Assembly: GCF_030708075.1 (NCBI RefSeq)
Contig: NZ_CP117982.1
Location: 186,001-250,000, forward strand
Length of the DNA stretch: 64,000 nt
Source: Candidatus Epulonipiscium viviparus
Lineage (GTDB): Bacteria > Bacillota > Clostridia > Lachnospirales > Cellulosilyticaceae
Direction: 5' to 3'
Shown here: positions 17,152 to 25,786 of the stretch, in pieces
Position numbering within the stretch: position 1 is the first letter of the stretch
How the letters are laid out: every line of letters begins with the position of its first letter
Notes under the pieces: model-generated
What the model was told of the DNA's origin: nothing
The model's database searches: none
Seen by the model: only the letters and a program-made list of their open reading frames with translations
Position numbers and translations under genes: made by a program

Positions 17152-19473
17152 ATGTATATAGAAAATATACTGATGATAGTGGGAGTTATAGGAAGTGCGG
17201 TAAGTCTGATAGGGTTAGCTAGCTATATTATAACTAATAAGAAAATTAAGATAAAACAAGCGATAGAAGACGATTCTAATATGGAATATATAACTCAAAC
17301 GATGATACATTCGTCAGCCATAGAAGAAAGCAATAATACAATTATAGATCAAGGAATTACCGAACTAGATGACGAAGTTTGGGGAGAAGTAGAACAAGAC
17401 TATGACTACCTGCATACCGTTGTGTTTCAGGGCAGATATGTTATTGATTGGCAGATGGCAGGCGGAGGGATGAGCCATGTGTATGCTGTTAAAAGCAGTT
17501 CATTGGGGAGTAATTGGCTAATTAAGCATATAGAACCACAATTTCAGTCGTTAATGCGAGAAGAAGATATCCTAAAAAAGTTAAATCACACTAATTTACC
17601 CAAAATTGTAGATGTATTTTACGATATATCAGGAACGTATATTGTTCAAAGTTTTATTGAGGGAATTTCTCTCGACAAAGTGATTGCATCAGAACTAGCA
17701 TTGACGCAATATCAAATTTATGATTGGGCAAAGCAGCTAACAGAAGTTCTCGATTATTTACACACGCTAAAGCCTAGTCCTATTATACATCGCGATCTGA
17801 AGCCTGCTAATATTATAGTATCTCATAGCGATAAATTAGTACTTATAGATTTTGGAATTTCTAAAGAAGAACACGCTATCGAAGAAATTCACGCTATCAC
17901 TAAACATTACGCATCTCCAGAGCAATATAAAAAACAAAAAACAGATTCTAGGTCTGATATATATAGCCTTGGAGTTATTTTATTTGAATTGGCTACTAAG
18001 AAAAAGCCAAATAAGACTAATCATATTTTATTGACCGAAGCTGTTTCACAAGAATTTGGAAATATTATCCTCAAATGTATTAAAGAAAATCCAGCAGAAA
18101 GATATCAAAGCTCTCGTGAATTACTAACAGATTTAGAACAAATCCAATCTTCGCGACTTAAGTTTGCGCAAACCTTAGTGCGTCGAAAAGTTGTATTTAT
18201 TACATCTATATGCGCTTTGATAGCTTCCGTTAGCGTTATTTTTATAAGCACTTATATCGCAAATCAGCAAAAACTTTCGTTTATAGAACTTGTTCCGGGA
18301 ATTTTAAAAATTAGTGAGCAACAATCCAAAGAGTTAGTTATAATGCAAGAATTTGATGACGGAGAAATAAAGCAACTGGCTGCCGAAGATATTACTTGGC
18401 TACATGCAGATAATAACATTGCTAAAATCGATGGTAACTTTATTGTGGGGATGAATGAAGGTTTTGTAGAATTTGTAGGTCAGTATCGCAATAAAATTAT
18501 TTCTACAGAAATTCAGGTAGTAAAACCTATGGATGGAATGGTAGAAATCTCGCTTAAGTATGATCCTACATATCGTGTTTTAACTGCATTTGGAACTGGG
18601 CAACGAGATCATGTAAATGGATCAATTGCTAATGCCAGCTTTGTTGCACCCGAAAGCCTCACTCAAACGGATGATGGAGCGTTGCTTGTAGTAGACAGTG
18701 GATCGCTTCGAAAAATTTCTGATGATACTGTTGAAACCATTATGTTTTCTCCATATTATATGCTATCTGATGTAGTTAGGAGTTTTGAGAATGAAGTTTA
18801 TGTTTTAACGCATCCTTGGGAAGAAGCGGATGGTCGAACTTTGTTTGGCATTTCTCGAGTAGATCTTTCAACCAAAACTTCGGAGCAATTGTATGTCGCA
18901 GATTCTATGTATATGGATGTAATTGATTTTACATTAGATAATAATGGGGACCTTTTGTTAATTGTAAAAAACGGAATGATGAACTCTGTAGAAATTCATA
19001 AAGTTGATACCGAGACCAAAGCTATCTCTCCTCTTGCACGGGCTTATATGGATACAGTTTCTATTGCTGTAGATAACAACAATGTAATTTATATTTCTAA
19101 CTCGGAGCGTGGAACTATAGAAAAATTGGCAGGGGATAATTGGGAATATGTGGCAGGAATAGAGAATAGCCGAAATTTTGTAGATGGAAATGTTTCGCAA
19201 TTTTATAGACCACAAAAGATCACGTATCATGATGGTGATTTTTATGTAATAGACTATAATGTAATACGAAAAATTATAATGGAAGATGGGATTGTTGTAG
19301 ATGTTATAACTGTAGCTGGAGAAGTTTCTACCGCCAAAAATGTGAAAACAATAAACGGACGAGCAAGCGATATAATTTTTGATGGAAGCATCCTGAGAGA
19401 AATTGTAGTCTCTGACGATGTAATATATGTTTCAGATCCTAGCAATAGTGTAATACGTAAAATAGTACAGTAA
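17152..19473 (+). CDS. Membrane Ser/Thr kinase with extracellular propeller-like sensor
   Basis: A 773-aa receptor-like kinase. One membrane helix lies at about 5-28, a cytoplasmic kinase domain at about 95-340, a second helix at about 347-371, and a long outside domain follows. The kinase is complete: glycine loop GGGMSHVYAV, Lys in WLIKH, HRDLKPANI (about 213), DFGIS (about 233) and YASPEQ. The outside part has a short Ig-like stretch, then NHL/propeller-like repeats (LVVDSGSLRKI, IYVSDPSNSVIRKI). PASTA repeats, usual in PrkC, are absent. Kinase, PP2C and FHA protein in one locus with T7SS suggest a phospho-switch controlling secretion or the LRR proteins. The ligand is unknown. Confidence 0.88.
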   Translation: MYIENILMIVGVIGSAVSLIGLASYIITNKKIKIKQAIEDDSNMEYITQTMIHSSAIEESNNTIIDQGITELDDEVWGEVEQDYDYLHTVVFQGRYVIDWQMAGGGMSHVYAVKSSSLGSNWLIKHIEPQFQSLMREEDILKKLNHTNLPKIVDVFYDISGTYIVQSFIEGISLDKVIASELALTQYQIYDWAKQLTEVLDYLHTLKPSPIIHRDLKPANIIVSHSDKLVLIDFGISKEEHAIEEIHAITKHYASPEQYKKQKTDSRSDIYSLGVILFELATKKKPNKTNHILLTEAVSQEFGNIILKCIKENPAERYQSSRELLTDLEQIQSSRLKFAQTLVRRKVVFITSICALIASVSVIFISTYIANQQKLSFIELVPGILKISEQQSKELVIMQEFDDGEIKQLAAEDITWLHADNNIAKIDGNFIVGMNEGFVEFVGQYRNKIISTEIQVVKPMDGMVEISLKYDPTYRVLTAFGTGQRDHVNGSIANASFVAPESLTQTDDGALLVVDSGSLRKISDDTVETIMFSPYYMLSDVVRSFENEVYVLTHPWEEADGRTLFGISRVDLSTKTSEQLYVADSMYMDVIDFTLDNNGDLLLIVKNGMMNSVEIHKVDTETKAISPLARAYMDTVSIAVDNNNVIYISNSERGTIEKLAGDNWEYVAGIENSRNFVDGNVSQFYRPQKITYHDGDFYVIDYNVIRKIIMEDGIVVDVITVAGEVSTAKNVKTINGRASDIIFDGSILREIVVSDDVIYVSDPSNSVIRKIVQ

Positions 19474-19507
19474 AAAAAGACTGCACCAGTAAGTTTCGGT
19501 GCAGTCT
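19472..19507. terminator. Bidirectional terminator between the T7SS locus and the HD gene
   Basis: A perfect 10-bp stem (19478-19487 with 19498-19507), loop AGTAAGTTTC. The A run before it gives a good U tract for the minus-strand HD gene. The plus-strand side has only AAAATTAT, so it is better for the minus direction. Confidence 0.75.
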
Positions 19508-19511
19508 AAAA

Positions 19512-20048
19512 TTATACTAATTTTTTCATGGCGTTAATGCAAATATCGGCCACATCTCTAACTTCCATTCCAAGCATTTCGCAACCCTTTTTTATTATCT
19601 CTCGATCACATTTTGCGGCAAAACGCTTGTCTTTAAAATTTTTCATAAAGCTGGATACTTTTAAATCTGCTATACCATTAGGTCTCATTCTGGCTGCTGC
19701 TGAAATGATGCCCGTAAGCTCATCGACTGTAAATAAACTTTTTTCGCAGTTGGTTAGCGGCTCGATCTCATTACATATAGTCCATCCATGGCTCAAGATT
19801 GCCCGAATTTCTTCTGCCGACACTCCTGCCTGTTCTAATGGCTCTTTCGTATGTTGTAGATGCTCATCAGGATATTTTTCATAATCATAGTCATGCAGAT
19901 ATCCTATAGCCTCCCAATGCTCCACATTTTCATTAAAATGTTTAGCCATTCCACCCATGGCGGCCATAACGCCTTCTGCATGAGTGATCAAATGAGGTTC
20001 AGTCACCATCGTTGCAAGCAATTGTTTCGATTTGTCTAAAGTTAACAT
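19512..20048 (-). CDS. HD-domain hydrolase-like protein
   Basis: A 178-aa cytoplasmic HD-superfamily protein. The metal-binding set is visible: H23 in ITHAEG, the H52-D53 pair in YLHDYD, H87 in ILSHGW and a later D. The family (HDIG-type) contains metal-dependent phosphohydrolases, and the substrate cannot be told from sequence. It is transcribed alone from a good promoter at 20077-20105 and ends at the terminator shared with the T7SS locus. SD GGAGGAAGG lies upstream of the ATG. Confidence 0.85.
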   Translation of the reverse strand: MLTLDKSKQLLATMVTEPHLITHAEGVMAAMGGMAKHFNENVEHWEAIGYLHDYDYEKYPDEHLQHTKEPLEQAGVSAEEIRAILSHGWTICNEIEPLTNCEKSLFTVDELTGIISAAARMRPNGIADLKVSSFMKNFKDKRFAAKCDREIIKKGCEMLGMEVRDVADICINAMKKLV

Positions 20049-20076
20049 AATTTTCCTTCCTCCAAAGCTTTTGCAT

Positions 20077-20105
20077 ATGATAGCATCATCAAATGCTTAT
20101 GTCAA
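20077..20105 (-). promoter_or_regulatory. Sigma-A promoter of the HD-domain gene
   Basis: On the minus strand TTGACA (20105-20100), a 17-nt spacer and TATCAT (20082-20077), with TGC just before the -10 box. Confidence 0.75.
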
Positions 20106-20113
20106 GCCCTGTT

Positions 20114-21706
20114 TTATGACATTTCTGTAAGCCATTTCACAATAACAGATAATAGCTGATCTTGAGTTAAGTCATCAAAATTTGGAGTTTTTTCTATTAA
20201 ATAGTTTTTACTTGCCTCATCAATGCCACATTTTATTTCTTGCAAATACTCATCCTTAACCGCGGTAGTGTAGTTTGCTTGCTTAATCTCGTTGCGCAAT
20301 TCAATCAATTTAGGACGGTTATCATAATTAACTGCAGTTACTAGGTTTTTCAACATCGCATTATCTCGTGCAGCTTGGGTTCTAAGCTCTCGTAATTCAT
20401 AGATTTCACCATTAAAGGTTCTTAAATCTAGGTCTATTTGCTTCAAGATGTTATTAATTTCGTCTAAGGCCACACTATTTTGTATATTATATTTTTGCAT
20501 TAAGTATATAATATCTTCTTTAACCAACAACGCTTTTTGCTCAGTCGATACGTCAGATTCACGCAAAAATTTTAATAACCTATTCTGGATTAGAGTATCT
20601 AAAGCTACATCATCTTCCATAGCATATTGACGACTGGTCTTATCTTTATACAATGCATTTTTAAACGTTCTTAGTTCAACGTCAAAGTCATTTAAAATTT
20701 GATTGATCGAATTTAATGCAATACTAGACTTAATTTGGAAATCTTCCATCAGTTTTTCTATTTTGACCTTAATCTCCAATGCCTGCTCTTGGGTTGTTAT
20801 TAGAACATGGTCTGTTAATGAAGCAAGTTTTGCATTTATTATATCTTCAAGATCGACGTTAAAGTATTTTGCAATTTCGACAATATCATGATTTGTATCA
20901 AGATCTTTCATAATAATAAATTGGTATATTTCACTATTAAACGGATCTAGTTCCAATAATTGAATTAATACATTTTCTATATCATCGGTATTCTTAAAAA
21001 TTAAATCTAAATTATTTATAATAGCCTGGGCCTTTTCAACATCAGCATCTGATACATAGCCATATTCATACCCCTTACTTACGGTTAAAGCTTCGCAAAC
21101 AGCAAAATGTGCATCGCAAGCATTGGTTAAAATTGCCTGGCTGAGATTATTGAAAGTTTCTGGGTCATTAAAAATTACTTCTTTTTTTAGGTTTGCATCA
21201 CTATATGCCATAGAGCTTGCCATAAGGTTAAACAAACTTTGGGCTAATTCGGTAATTAGGTTACTAGCTGTATCTGTTCCTGTTACTTCAGTATAGTCGT
21301 CTTTGTCGGTAATCATAATCTGACTTTTTTTGATTAAACTATCTTGAGCCTCTAGAGAATCCATGATATTTTCATGTTTTTTATAAATATTCTTAAATAT
21401 ACTTTCCCAATTGAGATATTTACCATAATATTCCTCAAAAAACTTTTGGATATCAATTTCATATATACCGTTACTCACAAACTCTTTAATAGCAATCTCA
21501 ACAATGCGACTTAAAATTTTATTTCCCTGATCATATCCACTATGAGCTACATCATCTAAACTAATATTTTGCTCTTTGTAATCATTTTCATATTCTTTTT
21601 GAAGTTCATATGCCAAGTTTTCATACTTGACTCTAATACTCATATATCTATCTCTATTATCAGATACTTCTAACGTTTTACCAAAAATATTAAAATTTAC
21701 TGCCAT
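20114..21706 (-). CDS. Helical protein of unknown function, 530 aa
   Basis: I do not recognise this family. It is almost wholly helical, acidic, with no signal peptide or membrane segment. Two related segments (about residues 330-380 and 405-460, around ALNSINQILNDFDVELRTF and ALDEINNILKQIDLDLRTF) show an internal duplication with likely coiled coils. I start at MAVNFNIFGK (21706), which has GAAAGGAA upstream; the in-frame ATG at 21730 has none. It is probably monocistronic and stands between the T7SS region and the redox operon with no link to either. It could be a structural or nucleoid-associated protein, but that is a guess. Confidence 0.7.
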   Translation of the reverse strand: MAVNFNIFGKTLEVSDNRDRYMSIRVKYENLAYELQKEYENDYKEQNISLDDVAHSGYDQGNKILSRIVEIAIKEFVSNGIYEIDIQKFFEEYYGKYLNWESIFKNIYKKHENIMDSLEAQDSLIKKSQIMITDKDDYTEVTGTDTASNLITELAQSLFNLMASSMAYSDANLKKEVIFNDPETFNNLSQAILTNACDAHFAVCEALTVSKGYEYGYVSDADVEKAQAIINNLDLIFKNTDDIENVLIQLLELDPFNSEIYQFIIMKDLDTNHDIVEIAKYFNVDLEDIINAKLASLTDHVLITTQEQALEIKVKIEKLMEDFQIKSSIALNSINQILNDFDVELRTFKNALYKDKTSRQYAMEDDVALDTLIQNRLLKFLRESDVSTEQKALLVKEDIIYLMQKYNIQNSVALDEINNILKQIDLDLRTFNGEIYELRELRTQAARDNAMLKNLVTAVNYDNRPKLIELRNEIKQANYTTAVKDEYLQEIKCGIDEASKNYLIEKTPNFDDLTQDQLLSVIVKWLTEMS

Positions 21707-21872
21707 ATTAATTATTCCTTTCGTAGTCATTTTTTAACTTTACATATATGGTGCTCATTTAAGTATTTGTGATATGTACTTTATAGCCATGATTATAGGA
21801 TTATCGGTAGTTTAATATATTATATGTCTGCTCATAATTATTATAGTACTAAAATATAAAAAAATGTATATC

Positions 21873-21904
21873 AAAAAGCTATTGCATATAAAACAACAAT
21901 AGCT
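21873..21904 (-). terminator. Terminator of the rhodanese/redox operon
   Basis: An 8-bp perfect stem AGCTATTG/CAATAGCT (21877-21884 with 21897-21904), followed in the minus direction by a short T run, 12 nt after the phosphatidyltransferase stop codon. Confidence 0.65.
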
Positions 21905-21915
21905 CCCTTAATCTA

Positions 21916-22512
21916 CTAATTTTCGGTATTAAAACATTTTACGGCTTCAAGAAATCTCTGCAAAAAAGTAAATGTAATCATAACCGCAAACAAAAGACAT
22001 GTGATATAAATGAACTGTGGCAATAAAATCATTAAGCTAAACATTATAAATGCTTCACTGCGCTCTACTAATCCGGCTTGATAGTAAAAACTTTTTTCTC
22101 CTGTTTTTTCACTGGCCGCGGCAACTGTTAAAAATACAGTCATCGACAAAATAATCGAGCAAGCAAGTAACACAAATAAATACATATACTGCGGATGCTT
22201 AACTGCCAGAACGAGAATTAAAGATATTTCAACGACCCTGTCAAACACAATATCCATTATAGTACCTAGTGGCGACGATGTTTTGGTGATCCTTGCAATA
22301 GTTCCGTCGAGCGCATCAAAAAATCCTGAAATCCATAATACAATTACAGCCGCTATTGGCGATAAGTTAAAGGCTATTATCCCTGCTGGAAGCAACCCCA
22401 CAAATAAAGCGAGGAGTGTTATATGATTTGCCGAAACCTTCATTTTTATTAGCAGCTTGGCAACGCCAGATAAGGCAGGTTGTATGAATTTTCTTGCTTT
22501 AGTATCTAACAT
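21916..22512 (-). CDS. CDP-alcohol phosphatidyltransferase family membrane protein
   Basis: A 198-aa integral membrane enzyme with the complete family signature D-x2-D-G-x2-A-R-x8-G-x3-D-x3-D: D66, D69, G70, A73, R74, G83, D87 and D91. Family members transfer a phospho-alcohol from CDP-activated lipid or alcohol to make phospholipid headgroups; the acceptor cannot be deduced. About six hydrophobic segments are visible. It is the last gene of the minus operon, 22 nt after the TVP38 gene, and may adjust membrane lipid for the redox proteins encoded upstream. Confidence 0.88.
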   Translation of the reverse strand: MLDTKARKFIQPALSGVAKLLIKMKVSANHITLLALFVGLLPAGIIAFNLSPIAAVIVLWISGFFDALDGTIARITKTSSPLGTIMDIVFDRVVEISLILVLAVKHPQYMYLFVLLACSIILSMTVFLTVAAASEKTGEKSFYYQAGLVERSEAFIMFSLMILLPQFIYITCLLFAVMITFTFLQRFLEAVKCFNTEN

Positions 22513-22534
22513 AATTTTCCATCCCTTCTTAAGT

Positions 22535-23209
22535 TTATAAATTTTCCATATCTATGCCTTTTCTTTTGGCAACAAATTTTGGAATCTGGGCAACAGCATA
22601 TAAAATTACACATGCAATCCCCAAGTTGATCATGACGTCAACTGTAACCCCATTCTCTGCGATATCTCCTGCCATATAAGCATAAATAAAAGCTCCCGGC
22701 ATCATCGTAATAAATGACAATACAGTATACATAACTATATTTATGTTTGTCACACCGTAAGCATAGTTTTGAATGTTATACGGAAATATAGGCACGAGTC
22801 TTGTGATCATCAAAAAATCTCGCCCATTCTTGGCAACTCCGGCTTCAACTTTTTTAAAAATAACATTATCACCAAATTTGTTTACGATAAAATCACGTGC
22901 TATATAACGAGCGACGATAAATGCCGCAAGCGCTCCCAAGGTTGCTCCTGTTAAAGATAATATAGCTCCCAAAACGGGGCCAAACACTATGCCTCCGGTT
23001 ATAGTAATGGCACTTGCTGGTAAAGAAAATATGGCAGATATAATATAAATGATAATAAATAATACATATCCATACGCTCCAGCTTCTTCTATCATGGCGC
23101 GAAATGCATCAAAATCACTAATGGTATCCGCCAATCCCGAACTGAATATTCCAATGGCTGCAACAATTAGAATAGCAACAACCAGAATTATCTTCATCTT
23201 TTTACTCAT
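22535..23209 (-). CDS. TVP38/TMEM64 family membrane protein
   Basis: A 224-aa multi-pass membrane protein of the SNARE-associated/DedA superfamily. Hallmarks are the LPASAITITGGIVFGP re-entrant-type segment, the ATLGALAAFIVARYIARD helix and TRLVPIFPYNIQNYAYG. Related proteins are lipid scramblases or transporters. SD GGAAAT lies close to the ATG, and the gene starts 30 nt after the HdrB-like gene. Pairing with rhodanese and redox genes recurs in anaerobes, as far as I recall, but its function there is unsettled. Confidence 0.88.
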   Translation of the reverse strand: MSKKMKIILVVAILIVAAIGIFSSGLADTISDFDAFRAMIEEAGAYGYVLFIIIYIISAIFSLPASAITITGGIVFGPVLGAILSLTGATLGALAAFIVARYIARDFIVNKFGDNVIFKKVEAGVAKNGRDFLMITRLVPIFPYNIQNYAYGVTNINIVMYTVLSFITMMPGAFIYAYMAGDIAENGVTVDVMINLGIACVILYAVAQIPKFVAKRKGIDMENL

Positions 23210-23239
23210 AACAATTTCCTTTCTACATTTCTTCTATAT

Positions 23240-24031
23240 TTATTTATGTTTCATGACCTTCTTAATACCCGCCTTCGATTTATAGCGGTTTGACCATGCT
23301 TTAACTGGTGAAGCTAATATATCATTTGGTGGATTATCTCCATCCATCACGACAGGCCCCCACACCAAATCTAGTATATGCCACGACTTTCCGCCGCCTT
23401 GCAAAATAGATGAGCGACATGCGGAGCAATAAACGACGCTGTAATCAGACTCCAATGTTTCGACACGTCGTTGCATTACTTTTTTGGCTGCCTCAGGGTT
23501 TGCTGGAACAACCATTCCACCAGCACCGCAGCAACGGGTTTTTTCTCGTGAATACTCAGATTCTTTGATTTGATATCCCAATTCGGTTAAAATCCATCTA
23601 ATGCCGTCTTGCAACTCCGAATCATAACGCGTCGAACAAGCATCATGAATTGTAAATATCACTTTGCTATCCTTTGCCTTTCCTCGTAAATGCTCTGGTA
23701 AACCTATGGCTGGAAATACCGACCACAACGAATGAGCTGCGATATCACTACTGTCATTAAATGTTAATTTGCAACTTTGGCAGGCAACGATCATTTCTTC
23801 TATTTCAACATCGTGTATATCTTTACAAAGTCCAGCAAAACGCTCCTTAAATAGATCATATTGCCCAATCAATTTTGTAGGTTTACCACAACATTTTTGG
23901 ACAACCGAGAATTTCGGCAACACTTCATTTAAATACTCTATCGTTTTGGTAGATGCATCGGGATTATAAGACGGCAAACTGCATCCAGGCATGTAGCCGT
24001 AACGTATATTTTTATCTAATTGAAAGCTCAT
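23240..24031 (-). CDS. HdrB-like (Fe-S)-binding CCG-domain protein
   Basis: A 263-aa protein with two cysteine-rich CCG-type segments: GCSLPSY with KCCGKPT and CQSCKLTF in the N-terminal half, and CSTR with RCCGAGGM and YCSACRSS in the C-terminal half. Such domains bind the unusual iron-sulfur cluster that handles disulfides in HdrB, GlpC and LutA relatives. Its ATG overlaps the stop of the flavoprotein gene (both at 24031), showing tight coupling. Together they look like a two-subunit heterodisulfide-reductase-like enzyme: flavin and ferredoxin domains in one chain, CCG site in the other. The substrate is unknown. Confidence 0.85.
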   Translation of the reverse strand: MSFQLDKNIRYGYMPGCSLPSYNPDASTKTIEYLNEVLPKFSVVQKCCGKPTKLIGQYDLFKERFAGLCKDIHDVEIEEMIVACQSCKLTFNDSSDIAAHSLWSVFPAIGLPEHLRGKAKDSKVIFTIHDACSTRYDSELQDGIRWILTELGYQIKESEYSREKTRCCGAGGMVVPANPEAAKKVMQRRVETLESDYSVVYCSACRSSILQGGGKSWHILDLVWGPVVMDGDNPPNDILASPVKAWSNRYKSKAGIKKVMKHK

Positions 24032-25785
24032 TATTTTTCGTCCCCCTTAATTTTAGTGCTAAAGAACTTTGAGAAACCTAACAGCTGATGCATCTTTATT
24101 GAGCTGTGCCCTTTCATTGGCGACTCCCCGTTATTGGCATTAACATAGTCTTTACGAGAGTCAATAAATATTTGTTTCATCGGCAGCTCTTTGGGGCAAA
24201 CTACTGTACAGTTATCGCACGAATTGCAAGAGTATGCTAACTTAGGTTCCAATTCTTGGCTTACTAATCCGGCCACAATATCTTTGGGACAGTTACCAAA
24301 GTCGTTCATCATTATGCACTCTTTCATACATAGTTTGCACTCACAAGATAGGCAGCGAGACGCCTCCGCAATAGCATCTTCTTCGCTAAAGCCCAGGTCA
24401 GATTGCTCAAAATCTAGCTTGCGTTCATCTGCAGGTCGCATGTTTGTATGCAACCGAGGTAGGTCCAATGTCTTCTCTGGCAAAGGCACATCCAGTTTGG
24501 TTTCGTATACCCACTCATGTTTTAGATCTCTGCTATCTAGCAAATCTCTATTGCTTACAAAACGGTCGATGCTGATTGCAGCTTTTTTGCCAAGCGCCAT
24601 AGCTTCAACGATTCTAACCCCTTCTAATGCCGCGTCTCCTGCAACAAATAATTTTTCTACAGATGTTGCAAGAGTATTTAAATCAACTTGGTATCTGCCA
24701 GCTTTGAGTTGCGTCAATGCACTATCAGTTATGTCTTCTACGATTTGACCCGTTGCCATAATGATGGTATCAACATCTAGAGTTTTGACATCTTCACTTT
24801 GGAGGTGCTGAATTTTGATTCCTACAACTTTGTTATCTTGCGTGAGAATTTCGATAGGATTGTACTCGGTATAAAATAATACGCCTTCTTCTTTGGCCTC
24901 CATTTTTTCTTCATTTGAAGCGCGTAAATCCTCAAAAGTTCTGCGAGATGATAGATGAACTTCAGTTGCTCCAATTCTCCAAGCCGATCTCGCGCAGTCC
25001 ATGGCAACGTCGCCACCGCCTATAACCATAATGCGTTTTCCGGCCTTTGCAAAGTTTTTGGTAAAGCTGATTTCCCTGAGATAGTCTGCTGCCGCATAGA
25101 CACCCTCTGCGTCAGATCCAGGCATTTGGATAATATTTCCTAAATGTGCGCCATGAGCCAGCAGCACGGCATCGAATTGATCTGTCAAAGCTGTTAACGC
25201 AATATCTTTGCCAATCTCAACTCCAAATTTAATCTCAATACCCAGCTTTCCAAGATAGCTATACTCAAAATCGATGACTTCGCGAGGTAATCTATATTCT
25301 GGTATGCCAACTCGCATCATTCCGCCAACTACATCCAACTTTTCAAAAATGGTTACGCTATGCCCATTGCGACGCAAATTTATTGCCGCTTGAGCACCGG
25401 CTGGTCCCGCCCCAACTATTGCAATTGATTTGCCTGTATCTTCCGCCGTGGTTAAATCCCATACAGATTCATCGTCAGCTTTTTCGGCAACGAATCGCTT
25501 TAATGCCGCAATGGCTATCGAGTTATTAAACTCTGTGCCTCGACGACAATTCTGCTCGCAAGGATGTGCGCAAACACGACCCAACGTATTTGGTAAAAAC
25601 AAATTTTGGCGAATCACTTTTATCGCTTCTGGATAATTTTTGCTCTGGATTAATTTCACATATCCTTTGACATCGGTATTCATCGGGCAACTGCTTTGGC
25701 AAAACGCATCTTCTTCTCCCATACATTCATTTGCAATTTTTTTGCTATTGTCTATAATACTGGAATCAAATTGAACTTTTTTCAT
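24031..25785 (-). CDS. GltD-like FAD/NAD(P) oxidoreductase fused to a HdrC-like ferredoxin domain
   Basis: A 584-aa flavoprotein. The N-terminal Fe-S region (CQSSCPMNTD, CAHPCEQNCRRG) and FAD site GAGPAGAQAA follow the glutamate-synthase small-subunit plan, with an NAD(P) site at VIGGGDVAMD and the FAD-closing segment LFVAGDAALEG. A C-terminal extension has two 4Fe-4S motifs (CLSCECKLCMKEC and CNSCDNCTVVCP) as in HdrC/GlpC. It should pass electrons from NAD(P)H to the CCG partner downstream. I start at 25785 because GGAGAT is well placed there; an in-frame ATG at 25800 would be inside the rhodanese gene and lacks a site. Confidence 0.88.
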   Translation of the reverse strand: MKKVQFDSSIIDNSKKIANECMGEEDAFCQSSCPMNTDVKGYVKLIQSKNYPEAIKVIRQNLFLPNTLGRVCAHPCEQNCRRGTEFNNSIAIAALKRFVAEKADDESVWDLTTAEDTGKSIAIVGAGPAGAQAAINLRRNGHSVTIFEKLDVVGGMMRVGIPEYRLPREVIDFEYSYLGKLGIEIKFGVEIGKDIALTALTDQFDAVLLAHGAHLGNIIQMPGSDAEGVYAAADYLREISFTKNFAKAGKRIMVIGGGDVAMDCARSAWRIGATEVHLSSRRTFEDLRASNEEKMEAKEEGVLFYTEYNPIEILTQDNKVVGIKIQHLQSEDVKTLDVDTIIMATGQIVEDITDSALTQLKAGRYQVDLNTLATSVEKLFVAGDAALEGVRIVEAMALGKKAAISIDRFVSNRDLLDSRDLKHEWVYETKLDVPLPEKTLDLPRLHTNMRPADERKLDFEQSDLGFSEEDAIAEASRCLSCECKLCMKECIMMNDFGNCPKDIVAGLVSQELEPKLAYSCNSCDNCTVVCPKELPMKQIFIDSRKDYVNANNGESPMKGHSSIKMHQLLGFSKFFSTKIKGDEK

Positions 25786-25786
25786 A

